Source of the DNA: a virus
Virus record (IMG/VR): IMGVR_UViG_3300032282_001367
Span: 1 to 23,189 of that record
Reading direction: 5' to 3' (one strand)
DNA length: 23,189 nucleotides
The number at the start of each line of letters is the position of its first letter. Position 1 is the stretch's first letter. A program made the translations under genes and the position numbers. Shown here piece after piece: positions 1 through 7,235 of the stretch. The notes beneath the pieces were generated by a model that had not been told where the DNA came from, ran no database searches, and saw nothing but the letters and a program-made list of their open reading frames with translations.

Positions 1-219
1 AGTGTTAATTCATTTTGGATTTCTCAAGATTATAATGATATTCTAAAACAATTATTAGTATCTGATGAAATCTATTGGGTTTATGATGAAGCAAATAATT
101 ATGTAAGACCTATCACTATTGTAACTCAAAATATAGTATTTAAAACAGGAGTTGTAGATGGTTTAATTCAATATCAATTAGACTTCCAATACGGACAACC
201 ATATAAATTAATAATGTAA
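1..219 (+). CDS. C-terminal part of a phage tail protein (5' truncated)
   Basis: The first 72 codons of the window are open in frame 1 and end at a TAA at 217-219, one base before the next start codon. The start of the gene lies outside the window. The visible part is rich in aromatic residues and alternating hydrophobic residues, as in beta-rich virion proteins. It contains an ISQDYNDILKQLL stretch and ends in an I-Q-Y-Q-L-D-F-Q segment, which resembles the ends of tail proteins that precede the baseplate genes in Bacteroidota phages. Its tight spacing to the baseplate-like gene at 221 supports the same operon and a tail role. The exact function is unknown, and the tail assignment is inferred from position and style only. 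Confidence 0.6.
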   Translation, partial: SVNSFWISQDYNDILKQLLVSDEIYWVYDEANNYVRPITIVTQNIVFKTGVVDGLIQYQLDFQYGQPYKLIM

Positions 220-220
220 T

Positions 221-2200
221 ATGGGAATTATATCTACACAAGCATTTACTTTTAGATTAATTGCTGACGGAACTCAATTGGATATATTTGCAGATGAGGA
301 TATTTTAATCTCAAATAATGTTACAGGTTTATTTGACATTGGTGTATTGCCTGCTGAATTTACAAGACAGATAACCCTACCTGGAACGAAAGTAAACAAT
401 GCTTTTTTTGAACATGTTTACGATATTAGTATTGATAATCCATTTCTATTTGCGACCAATATAAAGGTTCCTGCATACATAGATTTTGATTCTGTATATC
501 TTATTCAAGGATACATTCAATTAAATAAAGTAAATCTATTAGCTAATAAGTTTATTGAATCATATGAAATTACTTTGTTTGGTTCTCTATCATCATTTGC
601 AAGAGATATTAATATAAATTATTTAACAGATTTAAGTTCACTTGCAAAATATAATCATACTTCATCATTACAAAATATTACAGGAAGTTGGAGTGGTAGT
701 TTATTTAATGGTGATATAGTTTATCCATTAGCAGAATATGGACAAAGAATAACTTATTCACCTGAAGAAAATAACTTTGGTATAGATTCTCAATATGGTG
801 GATTGTGTGTGCAAGATTTTAAACCTTCAATTAGAGTTAAACCTGTATTGGATGCAATATTTCAAGAAGCAGGATATACATACTCATCTTCATTTATGCA
901 AGAAGATTGGTTAAATGATGTTTATATGGTTTGTAATAATAAATTAAGATATCCTATATACTCTAATATTGATGCAGAAACTTATGGTTTATTTAAGATA
1001 GGGCCGATATCAGGTAGCAATATGACAAATGTCACAATGTCTGCATCTACTGATTTACAATTGCCATGGTTTAATATTTTGACAAATCCAGGTGGTAATT
1101 ATAATTCAGGTACAAGTGTTTGGAGTACATCTTATGGAACTGAATTAAGAGGTGTAGTGAATCTTAATTTTCAAATAAGTTCATCAACTCAAACTGTTCC
1201 TGTTTTTGCATTAAGAATAAAAGATTCTACTTCAGGAACAACAATATCAAATCAAAGATTGGGACTTATTAATGATTATATGACACAAATAAGTTTATAT
1301 AATGCAGGGCCTACTAGAGTTCAAACAGTTGAAGCTTCACCACAATTTAATTCAGGATTTCTACCATCAGGTAGTTATAAATTTTATTTAGAATATGAAG
1401 CGTCAGGTTCGGGTGCTGTACAAGTTGTATTAGACCCAAACAATACTGTAAGGTCATATTTGGAAGTAAATAAATTAACATCTATTGGTGATAATTTAGT
1501 AATGGATATACCTTCTAATATGCCATATGGTACACAAGGTATTAAACAAATTGATTTTATATTAGGATTACAAAAGAAATTTAATTTAGTAATATATCCA
1601 AATAGGAATTTACCAAAGCAATTTATTATTGAAACATTTAATAGCTGGTATAATAAAGGACAAGTAAAAGATTTTAATAGATACATTAATTTAGATAAGT
1701 CAATAGATGTAATACCTGCAAATAATTTAGCAGTTAATAAATTAAACTTTGGAGATAGTTTAGACACAGATTATATTTCTCAACAATTTGCAAAACAAGC
1801 AAATAGAGAATATGGTAAACAATATTATACAGATACAACAAACTTTTATTCACAAGGAAGTTTTGATGTTAAAACAACATTTGGAAATAGTCCTTTACTT
1901 AGATTGGCAGGAACAGGTGTATCAGGTAGTGTAGGAGGAATTAATCCACCAATTTCACAATATAGTGCAGGTGTATGGCATTTTACATCAAGTGGAGCAT
2001 TGTCTGCATGTAGTTCACCAATACAAATACAAATATACACTGCTAATGGTTTGTTAACATCAGGACAGGTTGCATATATAGACCAATACGGAATTACACC
2101 TTTAACTGGATACACTTATTTTAGTAATGGTACTTTAATATATTCAATAAATTCATCAACAGGAGTAATAGGAGTTACATCGGCAAGATGTGGTAGATAA
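221..2200 (+). CDS. Putative baseplate/tail structural protein (659 aa)
   Basis: A large virion protein that starts one base after the stop of the preceding tail gene. Residues 25-70 hold a compact domain with a PAEFTRQITLPGTKVNNAFF core. I recognise this arrangement from tail or baseplate proteins of Bacteroidota phages, but cannot tie it to a named domain with certainty. The middle is rich in Ser, Thr, Asn, Tyr and Gly with alternating hydrophobics, typical of beta-structured tail-tip proteins. The segment around residues 520-570 (ANREYGKQYYTDTTNFYSQG) reads like the lead-in to the fold that continues in the next gene at 2211. The last ~100 residues form a separate small Cys-containing, Gly/Thr-rich domain before the stop. 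It acts in the virion, probably at the distal tail. No enzymatic motif was seen. Confidence 0.65.
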   Translation: MGIISTQAFTFRLIADGTQLDIFADEDILISNNVTGLFDIGVLPAEFTRQITLPGTKVNNAFFEHVYDISIDNPFLFATNIKVPAYIDFDSVYLIQGYIQLNKVNLLANKFIESYEITLFGSLSSFARDININYLTDLSSLAKYNHTSSLQNITGSWSGSLFNGDIVYPLAEYGQRITYSPEENNFGIDSQYGGLCVQDFKPSIRVKPVLDAIFQEAGYTYSSSFMQEDWLNDVYMVCNNKLRYPIYSNIDAETYGLFKIGPISGSNMTNVTMSASTDLQLPWFNILTNPGGNYNSGTSVWSTSYGTELRGVVNLNFQISSSTQTVPVFALRIKDSTSGTTISNQRLGLINDYMTQISLYNAGPTRVQTVEASPQFNSGFLPSGSYKFYLEYEASGSGAVQVVLDPNNTVRSYLEVNKLTSIGDNLVMDIPSNMPYGTQGIKQIDFILGLQKKFNLVIYPNRNLPKQFIIETFNSWYNKGQVKDFNRYINLDKSIDVIPANNLAVNKLNFGDSLDTDYISQQFAKQANREYGKQYYTDTTNFYSQGSFDVKTTFGNSPLLRLAGTGVSGSVGGINPPISQYSAGVWHFTSSGALSACSSPIQIQIYTANGLLTSGQVAYIDQYGITPLTGYTYFSNGTLIYSINSSTGVIGVTSARCGR

Positions 2201-2210
2201 AAAATAAATT

Positions 2211-3182
2211 ATGGCATCACAAAATATACCTTTATACATACCAACTTACATAGGAAGTATCAACTACGACCCTACTAGAGTTTTACCTCGTCTATTTTTT
2301 TATAATGGACAAGTAGATTGTCAGCCTTATTGGATACAAGGATTTCAATATGGTACAACAAATATTACTTATCCAACTCAATTTACTAATTTTCCATATT
2401 TTGACAATTATAATGTAGTAACAGGAAGTTTTCCAACAACAGATTCTCGTTCATTGCTTTATAATAATGAAAATGCATCATATGGTGAAATACCAACTGA
2501 AAATCTTTATACAACATATTGGTCTACCTATGTAGATTTATTATATAATCCAAAAACAAGATTACTAAATGCATCTGCAATTATACCTCTTGCTGATTAT
2601 TTCAATATGAAATTAAATGATATAGTTAATTTTAGAGGAAACTATTATCATCTTCGTGCAATAAATGATTATTCAGTTAAAACAGGTGAATGTAATTTAC
2701 AATTATTAGGGCCGATAATTCCTAATTCTTTAAATATTCAATATAAACCAACGGTTTGGTATAAAGCAGTGCAATGTTTTGATTCATCTGAATATTATAC
2801 AACATCATATCCTTACCAATCATTTGATACAGGTAGTATTGTTACAAGTTATATATCAGGGTCAAAAACTGCATTAACTATAACAGAAGAATTAGTAAAT
2901 CAACCTAGTGGGTCATTAATATTTGTTACCGGTTCTGAATATCAATCTTGTCCACCAGCAACAAATTATTATCGTTTAAAAAATTGTACTAATGGAGGTT
3001 TTATATATTCTACTTTATACCCATTTGGTTCATTTGAATTAGGTTCTATTGTAACAACTTCACCATTATTAGGTAGTAGTAAAACTGCAACAGTATATGA
3101 TGAAATACAAACTGTACCACCATATGTTCCAGTCGGTCAATATTTAACTTTAACGGCATCTGTTTTAACAACATGTCCATAA
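2211..3182 (+). CDS. Putative baseplate/tail protein with duplicated C-terminal repeat (323 aa)
   Basis: A structural protein that starts 10 bases after the preceding baseplate-like gene. Residues ~1-175 contain TRVLPRLFFYNG, LYTTYWSTYVDLLYNPKTRL and a well-defined NDIVNFRGNYYHLRAINDYS segment. The last reads like the closing strand pair of a baseplate domain. After it come two imperfect tandem copies of a Cys-rich unit of about 60 residues. Each copy has a YP-x-x-SF-(D/E)-x-GSIVT core and ends in a Cys-Pro. One lies at about residues 188-245 and the other runs to the C terminus. Such small repeated domains often decorate tail tips. The N-terminal part looks like the continuation of the protein encoded at 221-2200, so the two genes may be a split version of one. 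The tail role is inferred from context and composition. Confidence 0.6.
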   Translation: MASQNIPLYIPTYIGSINYDPTRVLPRLFFYNGQVDCQPYWIQGFQYGTTNITYPTQFTNFPYFDNYNVVTGSFPTTDSRSLLYNNENASYGEIPTENLYTTYWSTYVDLLYNPKTRLLNASAIIPLADYFNMKLNDIVNFRGNYYHLRAINDYSVKTGECNLQLLGPIIPNSLNIQYKPTVWYKAVQCFDSSEYYTTSYPYQSFDTGSIVTSYISGSKTALTITEELVNQPSGSLIFVTGSEYQSCPPATNYYRLKNCTNGGFIYSTLYPFGSFELGSIVTTSPLLGSSKTATVYDEIQTVPPYVPVGQYLTLTASVLTTCP

Positions 3183-3218
3183 TAGAAACAAATTAAATTG
3201 TTATTAAGAATATGATAA
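3179..3218 (+). promoter_or_regulatory. Weak copy of the recurrent GTTATTA element
   Basis: GTTATTA at 3200-3206 is followed by AGAATATGATAAAG, close to the 3' half of the element seen at 5460, 17979, 20450 and 22907. The 5' half is poor: ATAAT replaces ATAAC and there is no ATTTTT block. The 21-base offset between the two blocks equals that of the copy at 17979. The element runs into the start codon at 3212. It may be a degenerate promoter or chance. Confidence 0.25.
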
Positions 3219-3370
3219 AGGATATAATAGAATTATTGAATACTGGTGAATACTATGGAGTAAGTGAAAGAGTTGATATTGCAAAAGGAAAATATCAAAC
3301 ACCTTTTACATGGAAAGATACATGGAAACATATTAAAAGAAGATTATGGCCGACAAACAAGTCAAAGTAA
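3212..3370 (+). CDS. Small protein overlapping the tape measure start (52 aa)
   Basis: An ATG at 3212 opens a 52-codon frame that ends at TAA 3368-3370. It overlaps the first 25 bases of the tape measure gene in another frame. The product is mixed charged and aromatic (MIKDIIELLNTGEYYG at the start, TWKDTWKHIKRRLWP near the end), which looks like a folded small protein rather than random translation. It fills an otherwise non-coding 160-base gap between two tail genes, the position where phages often place tail chaperones or small tail-completion proteins. I do not recognise the family. The overlap suggests translational coupling to the tape measure gene. It could also be a chance frame. Confidence 0.5.
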   Translation: MIKDIIELLNTGEYYGVSERVDIAKGKYQTPFTWKDTWKHIKRRLWPTNKSK

Positions 3371-5463
3371 AAATTGATGTAGAAACTAATGTAGAAGGTT
3401 CAATTGCCGAATTAAAAGCATTGAAAAAGCAGTTGAAAGAAACTGCTGCTGGCAGTGAAGAATTTAAGAAAATCTATAATCAAATTGATGATTTAGAAGA
3501 TAAAATTAAATCTGCTAAAGGAGTATCTGCTGATTGGATTGATACATTAGAAAGTGCAGGTGGCCCTCTTGGTACATTGGGTGCTGGTTTAAACAAATTA
3601 AAAGTTTCAACTCAATCATTTGGTGCCGCATTAAAGGCAACAGGTATTGGTTTAGTAGTTGGACTTGTAGGTGGATTAGTTGCTGCATTTAGTCAAACAG
3701 AGGGGTCTATGAAAAAATTAGAACCTTTGTTAATTGGAATGGAAAAAATCTTTGGTGGTATTGTAGAAGTAATGCAACCTCTTTTAGATATTTTTTTAGA
3801 GATGGCATTAAAAGCATTACCATACATAACTTCTGGTATTGGTAAAGTATATTCAGGATTTGTTGCATTCTTTACTTTAATTAAAGAAGCGGGTGCAGGT
3901 GTTGGTAAAATTATTAAAGGTATATTCACATTAGATACAGATAGTATTACTGCAGGATATGAACAACTTAAAGGTAGTTGGAGTAAAACTGTTGAAGCAT
4001 ATGATGCAGGTGTACAAAGATTTGAAGCAGGAACAAAGAAACTTACTAAAACTCAAAAAGAAAATGCTAAAAGTCAGAAAGAAATAGATGATAAAGCATT
4101 AGCTGATAAGTTAAAACAAATGGAGGCTTTAGACAAATTAGATGAAGCACGTTTAGAAAAACTTAAAGCAGAAGCATTAGCACTTGCAGATACAGAACAA
4201 AAGAAATTAGACATTGAAAAACAATTTGTAGAAAAATCATATCAATTAGCTAAAAAAGATTTAGAGGATAAGATTGCCATAAATAAACAATATGGTAAAG
4301 ATACAACTGAATTACAGGCAGAATTAATAAAGTTGGATGCAGATAATATTAATAAAAAAGCTGAACTAAAAGACAAACAAAAGACTTTAGATGATAATAC
4401 CTTAAAGGAATTACAAGAATTTAATAAGAGAGCTACTGATATTAAAACTCAGGCTATTATAAATGAATTATCAAAAGCTAAGCAAGCAAGAGCAGATAAA
4501 TATAAAGAAGACCTTGCAGCATTAGAAATAGATAAAGTTTTCATTGCAAAAGAAGAAACTGAAAAACAAGAATTAAGAAAAGCATTAAAGGCAACATTTG
4601 ACCAAGATAATCTTAAATTAGAAGCAGACGCACAAACTAAACAACATGATTTAAAATTAAGAGCATTAGAATTAGAACAACAAGGTTTGATTGAAGGTAC
4701 AATGTCTTATTTTGATAATAAGAAAGCTATATTAGATGAAAATCATGCAAAAGAATTAGATGATAATAAAGCAAAATATAATCAAGGTTTAATTGATTTA
4801 GATGAATTTGAAAAGAATAAGGCAATCATTGAAGCAAAGTATACTAAACAATCTACTGACCTTCAAAAAGCTAAGTTTGATACTTACTTACAATATGCAA
4901 CACAAGTACTTGGAGCACTTAGTAGTGTATTAAGTCAGGCATCGTCTGTAATGAAAATGCAGCAAGACCAAGATATTCAAAATGCAGAAGGTAATACTGA
5001 AAAGATTGAGGAGATAAAGAAAAAAGCATTTGAAGATAATAAAAAGATGCAAATTGCACAAGCAATTATTGGAACATTACAATCAGCAGTTCAAGCATAT
5101 CAATCTCTTGCAGTAATTCCAGTAGTAGGGCCTGCATTAGGAGCAGCTGCTGCAGCTGCAGCATTGGTATTTGGATATAAGCAAGTTGCTTTAATTAAAG
5201 CACAAAAATATCAATCATCCGGTGGAGGAGCCGCAGCCGCAAGTGGTGGAAGTGTAGCAAGTGCACCAACTGCACCAAGTATAGGAGGAATCCAAGCACC
5301 ACAAATACAAACAGGACAAGGTGCAAATCCAACAACACAATTAGGACAAACTTTAACAAATGCACAAAAACCAATTCGTGCATATGTTGTATCACAAGAT
5401 ATTCAATCACAAACCGCATTAGATAGAAGAACTAATAGAGCAGCAACATTTAGTGGGGGATAA
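3346..5463 (+). CDS. Tail tape measure protein (705 aa)
   Basis: Sets tail length during assembly and leaves the tail ahead of the DNA on infection. The N-terminal ~60 residues are a charged helical segment (SIAELKALKKQLKETAAGSE). This is followed by strongly hydrophobic, Gly-rich helices at about 98-115 (GIGLVVGLVGGLVAAF) and 155-195 (LPYITSGIGKVYSGFVAFF). Residues ~230-500 are a long Lys/Glu/Ala/Gln coiled-coil-like rod. A second hydrophobic patch at about 575-620 (IGTLQSAVQAYQSLAVIP, then poly-Ala) precedes a Gly/Ala/Ser-rich tail. This order is characteristic of tape measure proteins. The first bases overlap the small gene at 3212. By the common rule of about 0.15 nm per residue, 705 residues would imply a tail of roughly 100 nm (inference). 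Confidence 0.9.
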   Translation: MADKQVKVKIDVETNVEGSIAELKALKKQLKETAAGSEEFKKIYNQIDDLEDKIKSAKGVSADWIDTLESAGGPLGTLGAGLNKLKVSTQSFGAALKATGIGLVVGLVGGLVAAFSQTEGSMKKLEPLLIGMEKIFGGIVEVMQPLLDIFLEMALKALPYITSGIGKVYSGFVAFFTLIKEAGAGVGKIIKGIFTLDTDSITAGYEQLKGSWSKTVEAYDAGVQRFEAGTKKLTKTQKENAKSQKEIDDKALADKLKQMEALDKLDEARLEKLKAEALALADTEQKKLDIEKQFVEKSYQLAKKDLEDKIAINKQYGKDTTELQAELIKLDADNINKKAELKDKQKTLDDNTLKELQEFNKRATDIKTQAIINELSKAKQARADKYKEDLAALEIDKVFIAKEETEKQELRKALKATFDQDNLKLEADAQTKQHDLKLRALELEQQGLIEGTMSYFDNKKAILDENHAKELDDNKAKYNQGLIDLDEFEKNKAIIEAKYTKQSTDLQKAKFDTYLQYATQVLGALSSVLSQASSVMKMQQDQDIQNAEGNTEKIEEIKKKAFEDNKKMQIAQAIIGTLQSAVQAYQSLAVIPVVGPALGAAAAAAALVFGYKQVALIKAQKYQSSGGGAAAASGGSVASAPTAPSIGGIQAPQIQTGQGANPTTQLGQTLTNAQKPIRAYVVSQDIQSQTALDRRTNRAATFSGG

Positions 5464-5498
5464 CCATTTTTACAACTTATAATGTTATTAAGATATGA
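5460..5498 (+). promoter_or_regulatory. Recurrent bipartite element, copy A (candidate late promoter)
   Basis: ATAAC at 5460-5464, ATTTTT at 5466-5471, a 12-base gap, then GTTATTA at 5484-5490 followed by AGATATGAAAC. The block spacing is identical to that of the copies at 20450 and 22907. It fills the only gap between the tape measure gene and the head protease gene. The protease start codon (5495) lies in its 3' end, so a transcript from it would be leaderless or nearly so, or the element acts on RNA instead. ATAAC and GTTAT are also inverted repeats of each other. Confidence 0.5.
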
Positions 5499-6247
5499 AA
5501 CTATTTGAATTACAGATACAAGATAACGAAGATGAAATCTTTGCAATCTCTTTAGTAGAGAATCCTGCAATAGAATCTGATTTTATGTATTTTGGAAAAG
5601 AGACACAAATGTTTGCAGCAGTAGATAACGAGAAGCACATGTTAATTGGTGCTATTTTAATTCCTGATAAAAAGATAATTAGAGTAGAAGCAGACGGAAC
5701 TCCATATGAGGTTTTCTTTACAAAGGATACAGTTGCTAAATTAGCTCAAAACTATTTAGCAAAGAAGTATACAGACCAAGCAACATTGGAGCATGATGTT
5801 AAAATTAAAAATGTAACACTTGTAGAATCCTGGATTAAGGATGGTCAATTTGATAAATCTAATAATTACGGATTAAATTTACCAAAGGGAACTTGGGTAG
5901 GTATGTTCAAAATCACAGATGATAAACTTTGGAAAGATTATATCAAAACAGGCAAAGTGAAAGGATTTAGTATTGAAGGTTTATTTTCTCATAAGTTGAT
6001 AAAACAATCAATGGAAGATATTTTAGAAAAACCTATTGTTGAATTATCAGATTTAGAAACTGAAGCAGTTTTAAGAAAGTTAAAGCATTTAATTAAACAA
6101 GACAATAGATTTAAGAAAGGACAAAGAATAGATGTATATGATATGGAAGGTGAAAACCCATCTATACCTGTATCATCTTATCCAGGCCAAGCTGCAACTA
6201 AAAAGAACAAATATATTCACCCTGCATTAATCGGACAAAAGAAATAA
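5495..6247 (+). CDS. XkdF-like phage head maturation serine protease (250 aa)
   Basis: Resembles the putative phage serine protease XkdF family (Pfam Peptidase_S78_2). Members are thought to process head proteins during prohead maturation. Seen in the sequence: an N-terminal strand region with LVENPAIESDFMYFGK (21-35); TLEHDVKIKNVTLVESWI (97-114) with the conserved His100 and Ser112; KGTWVGMF (131-138); and VKGFSIEGLFSHKL (155-168) with Ser159. The EH, ESW and GFSIEG motifs are the signature of this family, and His100 and Ser159 are the likely catalytic pair by analogy. The last ~40 residues are a basic linker ending in PALIGQKK. The gene lies after the tape measure and not beside the major capsid gene at 21286, which is an unusual place for a head protease. 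Confidence 0.8.
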   Translation: MKLFELQIQDNEDEIFAISLVENPAIESDFMYFGKETQMFAAVDNEKHMLIGAILIPDKKIIRVEADGTPYEVFFTKDTVAKLAQNYLAKKYTDQATLEHDVKIKNVTLVESWIKDGQFDKSNNYGLNLPKGTWVGMFKITDDKLWKDYIKTGKVKGFSIEGLFSHKLIKQSMEDILEKPIVELSDLETEAVLRKLKHLIKQDNRFKKGQRIDVYDMEGENPSIPVSSYPGQAATKKNKYIHPALIGQKK

Positions 6248-6249
6248 TT

Positions 6250-6624
6250 ATGGCAAGTATAGTAGAAATAGTATCGTATTTTAATTCAGCAAAGCAACAA
6301 GCAATTGTATGGCATCACCAAACGACATCGTTTAGTGAACATAAAGCATTAGAAAACTTTTATACAGAGATTTTGGAATTGTTAGATGGTTTAAGTGAAT
6401 CATACGCAGGTATCTATGGTAGATTAAAAGGATATGATGTACATGATACTCCAGATTGGACAGGACTAGATGCAACAATTTCTTACTTTAAGAATTGTTA
6501 TGAGTGGTTGAAAATAGAAAGAAAGACTGCACCTCAAGATAGTTGGATTCAAAATCAATTAGATGAGATTGCACAATTGTTAGGTGAAACACTTTATCAA
6601 TTATCTTTAAGAACTAATGGATAG
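6250..6624 (+). CDS. Ferritin/Dps-like small phage protein (124 aa)
   Basis: A helical protein starting 2 bases after the head protease gene. Residues 20-50 read V-W-H-H-Q-T-T-S-F-S-E-H-K-A-L, then Y38-x-E40, D46 and E50. This His...His...Asp...Glu spacing is typical of the ferritin-like/Dps superfamily, and it resembles the phage DUF5856 group (recalled, not searched). Residues 51-60 (SYAGIYGRLK) fit a turn after the second helix of such folds. Dps proteins bind iron and protect DNA. Whether this phage protein does so, or only keeps the helical fold for a virion role, cannot be told. It overlaps the next gene by 8 bases. There is no signal peptide or membrane segment. Confidence 0.6.
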   Translation: MASIVEIVSYFNSAKQQAIVWHHQTTSFSEHKALENFYTEILELLDGLSESYAGIYGRLKGYDVHDTPDWTGLDATISYFKNCYEWLKIERKTAPQDSWIQNQLDEIAQLLGETLYQLSLRTNG

Positions 6625-6955
6625 TAACAAAGTATATAATAAATTACTTGAATTAAAAGGAACTGAAATAAGTTTATCTGAATTTCAAGACCTATTAGAA
6701 AGTTCATCTCGTAATAATAAAATAAGAGTTGAATGGGAAACATTAGAAGGTAATACTGATTATTATTATATGTGGTGGGAACCAGGACCAATTGGTGATG
6801 GTATTGAAGGTGGTAGTGATACAAAAGCAGCAGAAGGAATGTTTAATGTTCAAACAACTCTTACATCAGAAAAAGGTAGAGCACAATGGAGAACATTATC
6901 TTTGCAAACTGTATCTAAAGCAAGATTTGAAAAGAAATTATATTATATAAAATAA
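6617..6955 (+). CDS. Hypothetical phage protein (112 aa)
   Basis: Starts inside the end of the preceding gene (8-base overlap), which points to translational coupling. The N-terminal 35 residues look helical and charged. The middle has a WETLEGNTDYYYMWWEPGP stretch, dense in aromatic residues. The end is basic (KARFEKKLYYIK). I do not recognise a family. Its place between the Dps-like gene and a spike-base-like gene suggests a virion or assembly role, but nothing in the sequence proves it. Coding status is supported by codon use like its neighbours, tight packing and an uninterrupted frame. Confidence 0.6.
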   Translation: MDSNKVYNKLLELKGTEISLSEFQDLLESSSRNNKIRVEWETLEGNTDYYYMWWEPGPIGDGIEGGSDTKAAEGMFNVQTTLTSEKGRAQWRTLSLQTVSKARFEKKLYYIK

Positions 6956-6967
6956 AAATAAATAACA

Positions 6968-7225
6968 ATGAGCAAAATCATTAACTTAAACGGATACATT
7001 GAAAACGGACAGTTTGCAGGTGGACAAGCGGTTACAGGGTCAGACCCAATCGGAAGTTTACCATTTACAGCAGGTGGACTATACATTGGTCAAACTGGTA
7101 ATTTAACTGCACAAACTATTGACGGTTCAGTATTGACATTTGTATCTGCATCAGGATTTATACCAGGTATATTTACTTCGGTATCGTCATCAACAACTGC
7201 GGGTGCTATTATAGCATTAAGATAA
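6968..7225 (+). CDS. Small virion protein resembling spike-base/decoration proteins (85 aa)
   Basis: A short, Gly/Thr/Ser-rich beta protein with no Cys. Residues ~28-85 follow a pattern of GGLYIGQTGNLTAQT, then DGSVLTFVSASGFIPG, then SSTTAGAIIALR. The order LY(I/V)G-x-x-GN-(L/V)T, G-x-(V/L)TF, G-x-(I/L)P, TTA-x-x-IxAL is what I know from small phage and gene-transfer-agent spike-base proteins (RcGTA rcc01079 type) and related decoration proteins. It probably forms a trimer on the head or a fibre base. It sits 12 bases after the previous gene and 10 before the next structural gene. The family placement is from memory of the pattern and needs a profile search. Confidence 0.55.
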   Translation: MSKIINLNGYIENGQFAGGQAVTGSDPIGSLPFTAGGLYIGQTGNLTAQTIDGSVLTFVSASGFIPGIFTSVSSSTTAGAIIALR

Positions 7226-7235
7226 ACTAAAAAAT

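Noticed and set aside
1384-1767. Open frames on the minus strand (here and about 20 others opposite long genes).
   Set aside because: They mirror strong + strand genes, have Leu/Phe/Ser/Cys-rich composition typical of antisense translation, and lack independent support.
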